From assembly GCA_963665865.2 (NCBI GenBank), contig CAXXWF010000001.1:744001-808000 (forward strand): a DNA stretch of 64,000 nucleotides. The letters run 5' to 3'. The notes below the pieces were generated by a model. That model searched no databases and had not been told where the DNA came from. It worked only from the letters and a program-made list of their open reading frames with translations. The translations under genes were made by a program, and so were the position numbers. This document shows positions 8,848-17,368 of this stretch, piece by piece. The DNA comes from PHAA01 sp963665865. GTDB taxonomy: Bacteria > Bacillota > Syntrophomonadia > Syntrophomonadales > Syntrophomonadaceae. The first letter of the stretch is position 1; every line of letters starts with the position of its first letter.

Positions 8848-10266
8848 ATGGATAGAAAAAACAATCTTTTAGCTGATGAAAGGGTAGGCAGACTGATGGT
8901 AAGGCTGTCTTTTCCCGCCATTGCTGGTATGATTATGTACTCTCTGTTCAGCTTAATAGATACTGTATTTGTGGCCCGGTTGGGAACAGATGCCCTGGCT
9001 GCCCTGATGATATGCGTGCCCATTGAGATACTGCTCGTGTCGGTTGGATCGGCAACGGGAGTAGGTATAACCTCACTTCTTTCCCGGACCCTGGGAAAAA
9101 AAGATTTTACGAGCGCGGATAATGTAGCGTGGCATGGCCTGTTTATCTGCATAATTTACGGGCTGTTTTTTTCCTGGCTGGGTTTAGCCAATATTGAATC
9201 GCTGCTGCGGCTATTTGGGTGTACCCGAGAAATATGGGAATTGAGCCGAGAATATCTCAGCATTGTCCTGATCGGCTGTCTGTTCACGTTTGTGCCGATG
9301 ATTGCCGGACATATCCTCCAAGGTGAGGGAAATACATTGATGCCTATGTTGACAGCCCTGGCCGGAATTATTCTGAACGTGATTCTTGATCCGATCTTAA
9401 TATTCGGACTGGGACCGGTGGAGGCCATGGGTTTACGCGGGGCTGCCTGGGCCACGGTTGCAGCTCAGTTGGCTTGCACTCTGATCGCCTTGGTGGCCAT
9501 GGTTAAAAAACGAGTCTTTCTATCCTGGTCAATTCATAATTTTAGACCGGCTGTCTCTATTATGATCGGAATATACAAGGTGGGTATACCTACGCTTTTA
9601 ATGGAACTATTAAGCGTAGGTATAATGGTGTTTTTTAATAAAATACTCCTGGAATTTGGTTATGCCGCGGTGGCTGTCATGGGTATTTTTGTAAGAATAC
9701 GGTCGCTTTTCTATATGCCGGTTTATGGCTTGTCACAGGGGGCGATGCCCATGGTGGGATTTGCTTATGGTGCCGGTAACAATGAGCGGGTGAAGGAAAC
9801 TATAATTAAAGCCGCGGTATTTTCAATGTTTTTCGTATTAATAGGCTGGTGGGCCATGCAGTTTCATCCTCTATGGTTAATGCAGCGTTTTTCTGGAGAT
9901 GAGGAGCTGATTGGGCTGGGGGTGGATTGTATGCGCTTGGCCACCATTTTCTTGCCGGTCATGGGGCCGATCATCATCCTGGGCAGTGTACTGCAAGCAG
10001 TCGGCCAAGGCATGACAGCCATGTGGCTCTCCCTCATACGCCAGCTGGGGATCTTTCTGCCGGCTCTGATTTTCCTTCCGCGGATTTGGCATTTAAACGG
10101 AATATGGTTGGCATTTTCCGTTTCCGAATGTCTGTCCGCAGTTCTGGCCATATTTTTCTTGGTTCGCTTATGGAGAAGCTTGCAAGGTCGGAAAACATAT
10201 GGCGTCTTTATATCATTCAAAAATGGATATGCATTGCGAAGAATGGCAGCCTGGCTGAAATGGTGA
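8848..10266 (+). CDS. MATE-family efflux transporter
   Basis: Twelve-helix cation-coupled multidrug/toxin exporter, 472 residues. Two repeats are visible, each beginning with a MATE-like helix pair: LMVRLSFPAIAGMIMYSLFSLIDTVFVARLG-type text at the N terminus and YKVGIPTLLMELLS in the middle, with the family segment GLSQGAMPMVGFAYGA. The frame opens earlier at 8809, but the ATG at 8848 follows AGGAGGGAGG and gives the usual N terminus. Convergent with the FAD enzyme, 21 bases apart. The 240 bases upstream hold no recognised gene. Substrate unknown. Confidence 0.92.
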   Translation: MDRKNNLLADERVGRLMVRLSFPAIAGMIMYSLFSLIDTVFVARLGTDALAALMICVPIEILLVSVGSATGVGITSLLSRTLGKKDFTSADNVAWHGLFICIIYGLFFSWLGLANIESLLRLFGCTREIWELSREYLSIVLIGCLFTFVPMIAGHILQGEGNTLMPMLTALAGIILNVILDPILIFGLGPVEAMGLRGAAWATVAAQLACTLIALVAMVKKRVFLSWSIHNFRPAVSIMIGIYKVGIPTLLMELLSVGIMVFFNKILLEFGYAAVAVMGIFVRIRSLFYMPVYGLSQGAMPMVGFAYGAGNNERVKETIIKAAVFSMFFVLIGWWAMQFHPLWLMQRFSGDEELIGLGVDCMRLATIFLPVMGPIIILGSVLQAVGQGMTAMWLSLIRQLGIFLPALIFLPRIWHLNGIWLAFSVSECLSAVLAIFFLVRLWRSLQGRKTYGVFISFKNGYALRRMAAWLKW

Positions 10267-10287
10267 TAATAGTTTCTTCTTTCCTAA

Positions 10288-11661
10288 TCATTCCGTGGCT
10301 AATAAATCCTGAGCCGCAATGACTCCGGATACACTGGCTTGAATCAGCCCCCGGCTCACGCCGGCTCCATCTCCAATCGCCCAAAGACCATCTATAGGGG
10401 TTTTCAAATTATTGCTTAACTGGGGACGCGCCGAGTAAAACTTTACTTCAATACCATATAGGAGGGTATCATCGGAACCCACCCCGGGAATGGCGAGGTT
10501 CAAGGCTTCTAAGAATTCCTTAATGCCTACCATGAAGCGATGAGGCAGGACCAGAGATAAATCTCCAGGGACGGCCGCCTTCAAGGTAGGCACCACTCCT
10601 CCCTGCTCTATACGGCTGCGCGTGGAACGTCGGCCCTGTTTGAGGTCGCCGTAGCGTTGGACTATAATACCCCCGCTTAGCATGTTGGCCAGACTGGCTA
10701 TATAGCGGCCATAAAGGATGGGTTGATCGAAAGGTTCTGTAAAATTCTGACTTAACAGCAAGGCGAAGTTGGTATTGTCGCTATGGCTGTTGGCAAAAGA
10801 GTGACCATTTACAGTTATCAGACCATTAGTATTTTCCATAACCACATGTCCATGGGGATTTACACAGAAGGTCCTGACTAAATCCCTGAATTCTCGGGAA
10901 AGGTAAGTGATTTTAGGTTCATAGATCTTATCTGTTAACTCCTGCATAGTTGCTGCCGGTAATTCTACCCTTACCCCAAGATCAATTTGATTATTGCTAA
11001 GCGGGATATTAAGTCGCTCGGCCTGCTGTGCAAACCACTGTGCCCCATCACGACCTGGTGCGCATATAACCCGAGGGGCATAATAACGAGCTCGGGAGGT
11101 CTTTACGCCTTTAATATGGGATTTTTCTATAAGAATATCCTGTACTGCTTCGCCGGTCTTAATGGTTATTTTTTCATCCAGGGCGGTTCTTAGATTACGC
11201 AAAACCAGCTTGGTATTATCAGTGCCCATATGCCGGATGCGGGCGGGAAGAAGCTTTAGCTCTGCCCGAGCCAGTTGTTGGCTTAGTTCAAGGAAATCCG
11301 CCTCATTCCCGCCGTAAAATCTTACCGGTGCACCATTAGCAACATAAACACTATCGACATAGTTAATTAGGGATTCCAATTGGTCTGTACCTATAAAGTC
11401 GTTTAACCATCCTCCGAAATGGGTGGTCAGGGTGAGCTTACCGTCAGAAAAGGCTCCGGCACCGCCCCAGCCGCACATGATGGAACAGAGCTTGCAGTCC
11501 TGGCATTTATTAATGCCGTTCTCGCTGGGGCAATGGCGTTTTTCTACATCCCGGCCTTTTTCTAGAACGAGAATCTTGAGATAACTGTACATACTAATCT
11601 CACGTGCGGCAAAAATTCCGGCCGGACCTGCTCCAATAATAATTACATCATAATTATTCAA
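10288..11661 (-). CDS. NAD(P)/FAD-dependent oxidoreductase with N-terminal Cys cluster
   Basis: The 457-residue protein has a dinucleotide-binding N terminus IIIGAGPAGIFAAREI and belongs to the FAD-dependent dehydrogenase group annotated as COG2509. At about residues 44-65 it carries cysteines in HCPSENGINKCQDCKLCSIMCG followed by WGGAGAFSDGKL, a family hallmark of unknown use (perhaps a metal or FeS site). The C-terminal GLWAIGDGAGVSRGLIQA is the second FAD-contact region. Start is TTG at 11661 behind AGGAGG. Physiological substrate unknown. Single gene, convergent with the MATE exporter. Confidence 0.85.
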   Translation of the reverse strand: MNNYDVIIIGAGPAGIFAAREISMYSYLKILVLEKGRDVEKRHCPSENGINKCQDCKLCSIMCGWGGAGAFSDGKLTLTTHFGGWLNDFIGTDQLESLINYVDSVYVANGAPVRFYGGNEADFLELSQQLARAELKLLPARIRHMGTDNTKLVLRNLRTALDEKITIKTGEAVQDILIEKSHIKGVKTSRARYYAPRVICAPGRDGAQWFAQQAERLNIPLSNNQIDLGVRVELPAATMQELTDKIYEPKITYLSREFRDLVRTFCVNPHGHVVMENTNGLITVNGHSFANSHSDNTNFALLLSQNFTEPFDQPILYGRYIASLANMLSGGIIVQRYGDLKQGRRSTRSRIEQGGVVPTLKAAVPGDLSLVLPHRFMVGIKEFLEALNLAIPGVGSDDTLLYGIEVKFYSARPQLSNNLKTPIDGLWAIGDGAGVSRGLIQASVSGVIAAQDLLATE

Positions 11662-11897
11662 ACATCTTTCCTCCTATTATTATAAAGAGAGAACTGCAAA
11701 ATGCTCATTGGTGAACAGCCGTATTAATTGTCTGGTTAGCCACATTATTATCTATTAGAGCTTATTGGGCAATAAGGTATAATAGAATAAAGAATTTATC
11801 ATGTCGGCAATGATGTTTCCCAATAATTAGTTTGGTGTGGGATGACCACTATCATACCAATATAAAAATCTAGATTTCATGGTGAAGGGGTTAGGTT

Positions 11898-12872
11898 ATG
11901 ACCGAGGGTAATGCTTATTATTTGTGGGGAGACGAAAGCTATCTAATCGATCAGAGAATTAGGGAAATTATAGCTGAGGTTAGGCGAGAAAATGGCGAAG
12001 AGCCGGAGGTCGTACCCGTAGATGCCGATGTAATCAATGCAATGGAATTGGGGCAGACCCTGGAATTCAGTCCTCTGTTTGCTTTATCCCGAGTGGTAAT
12101 TATTAAAAGGCCTGGTTGGCTGGGCAAATCGGCTCGTAAACTTCGCAAAATTGAAGAGAGCCTGCAGGTCATGCAGGATTATTTTCAGCATGATAACCAC
12201 GGTCAGGTACTAATAATAACTTCGACCGAGCATAACTCTTCCAATCCGGTGACCAAATTCCTGGACAAAAAGGCCCAGGTGGTTAATGTGAAAGCACTTA
12301 GCCCTCATGAACTAGAGGGGTGGTGCAAGAGTGAATTGCTGCGCAGAAATGTGCGAGTAGCTCCGGCCGCTCTCAGCCGTATGGTAAATAGCGGTCAGGA
12401 TTTGTACTATCTGGAGAACCTAATTGAGAAATTATCTCTAATAGGTGTAACAACTACGATAGGTATAAATGAAATGGACGAGCAGCTGGACAGCAAGCAG
12501 GAGATTAAGGTTTTTAAACTTACGGACGCTTTATTGAACCGGAACCTGAAGGCTTCGTTGGCTGCTTTCTACCAGCTTCAGGAGCAGGGTGAACACCATT
12601 TGCTGTTATTACATATGATTACCCGGCAATTTCTAACCCTCAGCAAAATTAAGTTTTATCAGGAGGCCGGTTATCCCCCGGCTAAGATATCTCAAATTAC
12701 AGCTCAAAAGGATTTCACCATAAAAAAGATGTTAGAGAAGTCAGCTCATTTTTCCCGGAGTGAAATCAGGATTATATTTGCTAAACTACTGGAAATCGAT
12801 ACTAGTTTCAAGACTGAGAGCAAAGACCCGCGTATACTAATGGAGACGTTGCTGATAGATTTGTGTGGTTAG
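11898..12872 (+). CDS. holA: DNA polymerase III delta subunit
   Basis: Delta opens the sliding clamp within the clamp-loader complex. The 324-residue protein begins with the family-typical YYLWGDESYLIDQRI and shows the AAA+-like delta fold without a Walker A; the C-terminal third contains KVFKLTDALL and LHMITRQFLTLSKIK, common in Firmicute HolA. Normal length. In relatives holA is followed closely by convergent rpsT, as here, but a group II intron and an IS element now separate them by 3.9 kb. A TATAAT at 11778-11783 is the probable promoter. Confidence 0.93.
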   Translation: MTEGNAYYLWGDESYLIDQRIREIIAEVRRENGEEPEVVPVDADVINAMELGQTLEFSPLFALSRVVIIKRPGWLGKSARKLRKIEESLQVMQDYFQHDNHGQVLIITSTEHNSSNPVTKFLDKKAQVVNVKALSPHELEGWCKSELLRRNVRVAPAALSRMVNSGQDLYYLENLIEKLSLIGVTTTIGINEMDEQLDSKQEIKVFKLTDALLNRNLKASLAAFYQLQEQGEHHLLLLHMITRQFLTLSKIKFYQEAGYPPAKISQITAQKDFTIKKMLEKSAHFSRSEIRIIFAKLLEIDTSFKTESKDPRILMETLLIDLCG

Positions 12873-12903
12873 GGTACCTATAGACGCAGGAACACAAGGG
12901 GAC

Positions 12904-14915
12904 GTGAGCGACCGAGCAAGGTCGTGAAATATAGCGGGTGGAAAGCCCGCCGAGGAAGGCCTAGCCAGCCACCTCGTAGCCAGTCTTGGAGCAGGGCGGG
13001 TAACCGTACTGTTTAAGCGTAGACAGGCGAGGCAGTGGGCCGAAAGCCGTAAGGTTGAAGGAATAGAGCCCCGAAATGTGTAAAAATCGAGGAGGCCGAT
13101 GCTTTACGTCCAGCAGAAGGCAACATCCCAGCGGACGACATGGCAAGACCGCTGGAACTCCTCCGGGGTCAGAGACCTTGGCACGCTGCACATTGCTAGG
13201 TCACGGCAACTCGGGAGACCCTGCCGCTCTTCCACAAGGGAGTATGGCCGACAAGCGATACAAAGCAAGGGAGCCAAAAGGAAGGCAGGGAGTCGGATCG
13301 CTGCATAGTACTGATGAACCGGAGTAATGTCCAGGGAGGAAAGGCGGCGACGTATCATAGACCTGGTCAAGGAAACATTGTCCCACCGGAGGGGGAAAGA
13401 CAGTGGAAACGGAACTGGCAAGGATAGCCAAACGAGCGAGAGAAAACCCAAAACTCAAGTTACAGACACTGGTTCATCTCATCAATGAGAAGACGCTGTT
13501 TACTGCATATGAAAGCATGAATGGCAAGAAAGCGCCAGGAGTTGATGGGGTAACCAAAGCGGGCTATGGTGAAAACCTGGAGGCCAACATAATGGATTTG
13601 GTAGCGCGGATGAAAAGACAAGCCTACAAACCGCAAACGGTAAGGCGTGTGTACATTCCCAAGCCGGGTTCAAGTCAGAGGCGGCCGCTCGGGATACCAG
13701 CGTACGAGGATAAACTTGTACAGGCAGTGATGGTTAGGATACTGAATGCCATCTACGAGCAAGACTTTCTGGGATTCTCATATGGATTCCGGCCGGGGCG
13801 AAGTGCCCACGATGCCCTAAAACACCTGAACAATGTCATTGAAGAACAGCGGATCAATTACATTGTCGATGCCGATATCAAAGGATTCTTCGATCACGTT
13901 GACCATACCTGGCTGATGAAATTCCTGAAGGAACGGATTGCGGACCCGAATATGCTGCGGTTAATCACTAGGTTCCTGAAGGCGGGTGTAATAGAAGCTG
14001 GAATCAAGTACGACACCCCGGAAGGAACGCCACAAGGCGGGGTAATCTCCCCACTTCTGGCAAATGTGTATCTGCATTATGTGCTGGACCTATGGTTTCA
14101 GAAAGTAGCGCGAAAGCAGTGCCGTGGAAAATCCTACATGATCCGATACGCAGATGACTTTGTCTGTTGTTTTCAGTATGAAGACGATGCCCGTGCATTC
14201 TATGAAGCACTAAAAGAACGACTGGCGAAATTTAATCTCGAACTGGCAGAAGACAAAAGCCGAATCATCGCGTTCGGGAAACATGCGGAAGTCGAAGCGC
14301 AGCGGACGAGCAAGCAGAAGCCCGACACCTTTAATTTTCTTGGATTTACGCACTACTGCGGCAAGAGCCGGAAAGGAGTGTTTCGGGTTAAGCGGAAAAC
14401 CAGCCGGAAGAAATTCAGCAACAGCATTGTGCGGACTAAAGAATGGCTAAAGCAACACCGAAGTCTGCCAGTCCCGGACATCATGGATGTGCTGAGCAGA
14501 AAACTGCTAGGATACTATCGATACTACGGGATAACAGATAACAGCAGTGCACTTGAACGATACAAAAGTAGGGTCGAAGAATTGCTGTTCAAATGGTTAA
14601 ATCGGCGAAGTCAACGCAAGAGCTTCAAATGGGACAAATTCAAAAGACTGTTGCGCAAGTATCCGCTACCTGAGCCCCGGATCTACGTAAATATCTACGA
14701 CTTGAGATGGGAGACCTCAACATAAGTGGTTAATGATGATGCGAAGAGCCGTATGCGTAAATAGCGCTCGTACGGTTCTGTGAGGGGTAGGGGCACAATT
14801 GCCTGGATAATGAGCACGGTCAAGCTAGTGAGACACTGCTAACCGAAAGGAGCAGAAACTGAGTAGGCTCGGCCTAAACATCATCTGGAAGGGCGAAAGG
14901 CCCCGCCTACTCGAC
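12904..14915 (+). mobile_element. Group II intron with reverse transcriptase
   Basis: The RNA starts GTGAGCGACC at 12904, close to the bacterial 5' consensus, and has typical domain I text such as GTCGTGAAATATAGCGGG. Domain V begins GAGCCGTATGCG at 14746 and closes with CGTACGGTTC near 14779. The 3' end CCTACTCGAC gives a boundary at 14915 with an unpaired-A candidate seven bases from the end. Between domain V and that end lie about 130 bases, much more than the usual 35-50. It is inserted 31 bases after the holA stop, in the holA-rpsT spacer, so it does not disrupt a gene. Boundaries are by consensus, not by experiment. Confidence 0.9.
13403..14725 (+). CDS. Group II intron reverse transcriptase/maturase (LtrA-like)
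   Basis: Intron-encoded protein that splices and mobilises its host intron. The 440-residue product contains the RT core: GVDGVTKAGY near the N terminus, IPKPGSSQRRPLGIP, FRPGRSAHDAL, TPQGGVISPLLANVYLH and the active-site YADD at residues 249-252. The maturase X domain follows (LLGYYRYYG, KWLNRRSQR). No C-terminal HNH endonuclease (paired Cys motifs) is present, so it is an endonuclease-minus type. GTG start at 13403 with GGAGGGGG just upstream. Frame is intact, so the intron may still be active. Confidence 0.93.
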   Translation: METELARIAKRARENPKLKLQTLVHLINEKTLFTAYESMNGKKAPGVDGVTKAGYGENLEANIMDLVARMKRQAYKPQTVRRVYIPKPGSSQRRPLGIPAYEDKLVQAVMVRILNAIYEQDFLGFSYGFRPGRSAHDALKHLNNVIEEQRINYIVDADIKGFFDHVDHTWLMKFLKERIADPNMLRLITRFLKAGVIEAGIKYDTPEGTPQGGVISPLLANVYLHYVLDLWFQKVARKQCRGKSYMIRYADDFVCCFQYEDDARAFYEALKERLAKFNLELAEDKSRIIAFGKHAEVEAQRTSKQKPDTFNFLGFTHYCGKSRKGVFRVKRKTSRKKFSNSIVRTKEWLKQHRSLPVPDIMDVLSRKLLGYYRYYGITDNSSALERYKSRVEELLFKWLNRRSQRKSFKWDKFKRLLRKYPLPEPRIYVNIYDLRWETST

Positions 14916-14950
14916 TTTTGTTGTGTCATTTGAGGAACGTGTCAGGGGAA

Positions 14951-16582
14951 CGTCAGACTGTGTGAAAAGTCGGGTCACAGAAAAGGGAAAAATGATATAA
15001 AAGTCGAATATAAAGGGTGATAGCGAGGTGGAAGCATGGCCTATATACACGGCGAAGATCGGCATCAAATCACCCTTTTTCCTGAAGCTGTAGATGACTA
15101 TATAAGTGAAGAAAATCCGGTGCGGGTTATTGAAGCATATGTTAACACACTGAATTTGGCGGAACTGGGCTTTTTAAAAACTGAACCTAAGGATACTGGC
15201 CGCCCGCCATATAATCCGCAAGATCTTCTGAAACTGTACATTTATGGATATATGAATCGGATTCGTTCATCCAGAAGACTCGAGACAGAAGCAGGTAGAA
15301 ACTTAGAATTAGTATGGCTGCTGCGCAAATTGAAGCCCGACTTTAAGACCATAGCAGATTTTCGCAAAGATAATAAAGAACCAATAAAAAATGTTTTTAA
15401 AAACTTCAGCCGGTTGTGCAAAGAATGGGAATTATACGGCAAACAAATGGTAGCTGTGGATGGATCCAAATTCAGAGCCAGCAACTCCAAACGCAATAAC
15501 TTCAACGAAAAGAAAATACAGCGGCAGCTTAAATATATAGATGAAAAAATAAATACCTATCTGCAGGAACTGGATGCCAATGATAAAGGTGAAGCCCATA
15601 TCCATGTTCCCAGCCGCGAGGAGATTAAACAGCGAATCGAGGAGCTTAACCAGAGAAAAACCAAATACAACGCCATGCAGGAAAGGATGGCAATCACCGG
15701 AGAAACGGAGATTTCTACAACAGACCCTGATGCCCGGCTTATGAAAGCAAATAATAATGGTGTAGATGTCAGTTACAATGTTCAGACAGTTGTAGATCAA
15801 AAACACAAACTAGTAGTGGATACCGAAGTGATAAATAACTCGGCCGATCAAGGTCACCTTAATGATATGGCTTGCAAAGCCCAGGAAATATTTGAGATAG
15901 AAGAGATCAAAGCCCTGGCCGATAAAGGTTATTACTCTACTAACGATTTGATAAAATGCGAAGAAAACCATATAGAAACCTATGTAGCCAAGCCTAAACC
16001 CAGTGTTAACATTCCTGATCCGAAATTTAGCCAGGAGCACTTTAAATATACCAAAGAACAGAATCATTATATATGTCCGGTAGGCCAAATACTCTATGCC
16101 AGTCGGAAAAGAAGAGTAAACGATGTAGAATATCAAGATTACAAAAATTTCAGAGCCTGCCGCAACTGTGAAATGAAGGAACGCTGCACCAAAAGCCAGA
16201 AAGGGCGGCTAATTTCGAGGAATCTTAACCAGGAATTTTTGGATAAGGTTGATAAACGAACCAGGGACAACAAAGAACTATATGTACAAAGACAAATGCT
16301 GGTGAACATCCCTTCGGGACGGTAAAGAGGATCTGGGGGTTACAGTTATTTCTTAACACGAGGAATTAAGTCAGTAGCAACAGAAAATAAGCTTCATTTC
16401 CTTGCCTATAATCTGCGAAGGGTAATTAATATCCTGGGAGTGAAAGAAATAATAAGAAGGCTGGCCTTAGTATAAGCCAGGCCAGCCGCATACGTTGCCT
16501 TTGTTGCACTGTGTCCATCTCAAGAACGTGTTATTAGGTGTTCAGAGGTATAACGACTGGAAAGTTTTCACACAGTCTGACG
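14951..16582 (+). mobile_element. IS1182-type insertion sequence, decayed
   Basis: Delimited by a perfect 18-base terminal inverted repeat: CGTCAGACTGTGTGAAAA at 14951-14968 and its complement at 16565-16582. An outer 8-base pair ACGTGTCA (14937-14944) / TGACACGT (16590-16597) also faces inward, so the original target may itself have been palindromic. It holds one transposase gene, broken by frameshifts. No clean direct repeat flanks it. It sits 35 bases downstream of the group II intron. Confidence 0.82.
15036..16475 (+). pseudogene. IS1182-family transposase with two frameshifts
   Basis: DDE transposase; the first 429 codons (to the stop at 16323) read MAYIHGEDRHQITLFPEA onward with DGSKFRASNSK, TTDPDARLMK and a Cys-containing C-terminal part (CRNCEMKERC). 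The frame then loses one base near 16303: adding one base gives VEHPFGTVKRIW. A second change, one extra G in the run at 16334-16338, must be removed to continue YSYFLTRGIKSVATENKLHF and end at TAA 16473. The two indels compensate, so the C-terminal DDE glutamate region is lost in the real frame. GAGGTGGAAGC precedes the ATG. Confidence 0.85.
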
Positions 16583-16620
16583 GGGTTGTTGACACGTGTG
16601 GGCGAAGGTTGGGAACAGTT

Positions 16621-16693
16621 TGTCATCCTGAGCGTCAGCGAAGGATCTTGCCTACGGTGAGGGAGAGATCCTTCGCTGACGCTCAGGATGACA
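16621..16693. repeat. 28-bp perfect inverted repeat hairpin
   Basis: Arms 16621-16648 and 16666-16693 are exact complements (28 bp) around a 17-base loop. The arm begins TGTCATCCTGAGCG and ends GAAGGATCT. There is no T run, so it is not a normal terminator. It resembles the dispersed 'GTCAT(T/C)CTGAGC' palindromes seen between genes in many unrelated bacterial genomes; I cannot check copy number here. Confidence 0.85.
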
Positions 16694-16754
16694 GTGAAGC
16701 AATTTTTGTACTAACCCTAATATGTGTATTTACACCAACAAAAATAGGCATAAT

Positions 16755-16787
16755 AAAACCCTGTCTTTTGCAGACAGGGTTTTTTGT
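16755..16787 (-). terminator. rpsT intrinsic terminator
   Basis: 12-base arms AAAACCCTGTCT (16755-16766) and AGACAGGGTTTT (16772-16783), 5-base loop, flanked by A and T runs on both sides, so it can act in both directions. It lies directly after the rpsT stop. Confidence 0.88.
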
Positions 16788-16789
16788 AC

Positions 16790-17056
16790 TTATTGGGCCA
16801 GGCTATTGAACTTTTTGCTCAGTCTGGACTTTTTATGGGCTGCATTGTTTTTATGCAATATGCCTTTGGATACGCTTTTATCTATCAAGGAGGTTACCTG
16901 TAACAGTTTTTCCTTGGCTGCATCCACATTATCTTCCTTCAAAGAAGATTCATAGTTCTTAATGCTGGTCTTAAGACTGCTTTTATAAGCCTTGTTCCGG
17001 ATTCTGCTTTTTTCAGCATTCCTGGCTCTTTTGGCAGGAGTCTTACTCTTTGCCAC
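16790..17056 (-). CDS. rpsT: 30S ribosomal protein S20
   Basis: Primary-binding protein of the small ribosomal subunit. The 88-residue, Lys-rich product starts AKSKTPAKRARNAEKSRIRN and has the helical bundle text of S20. The frame extends 22 codons further upstream, but GTG at 17056 is preceded by AAGGAGGTG at perfect spacing and gives the normal length. The gene faces holA, as in other Firmicutes, and ends in its own terminator. Confidence 0.95.
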   Translation of the reverse strand: MAKSKTPAKRARNAEKSRIRNKAYKSSLKTSIKNYESSLKEDNVDAAKEKLLQVTSLIDKSVSKGILHKNNAAHKKSRLSKKFNSLAQ

Positions 17057-17172
17057 ACTTTCACCTCCTTGGGAATTTAAAGCTAACAGACATACTATAT
17101 CATTCTGAAATATAAATTGCAATGCAAAGGATAGCTTTTTTTATCAGGAGGCAAACTATTTATAAATAGCAA

Positions 17173-17292
17173 TGAGCGCTTGCGCGAATTGCGCGCCAAA
17201 ACGCGGGCGCTACGGCGCCTTCCCTTCGCGTTTTGTGTGCATCGCGCCGCGAGCAGTTTTATCAAACGCCTCTTAGAGAGGCGTTTGATAAA
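17173..17292. repeat. GC-rich palindromic patch and 16-bp hairpin
   Basis: 17173-17255 is far richer in GCGC than its surroundings and contains nested complementary stretches: GCGCGAATTGCGCGC, and CAAAACGCG pairing with CGCGTTTTG around GGCGC..GCGCC. Directly after it, TTTATCAAACGCCTCT (17258-17273) pairs perfectly with 17277-17292 around a 3-base loop, with no T run. No coding frame. Possibly a repeat or foreign sequence upstream of spoIIP. Confidence 0.6.
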
Positions 17293-17368
17293 GTCTTGTC
17301 CCTATTTTGGTTCTAATTGATTTAAAAATGAAATAGAATTTATCAGCATGGGGACGGGGTGATCAGTA

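Noticed and set aside
13076..13451. Small frames in the 5' part of the group II intron
   Set aside because: They overlap structured intron RNA domains I-III and lack ribosome binding sites.
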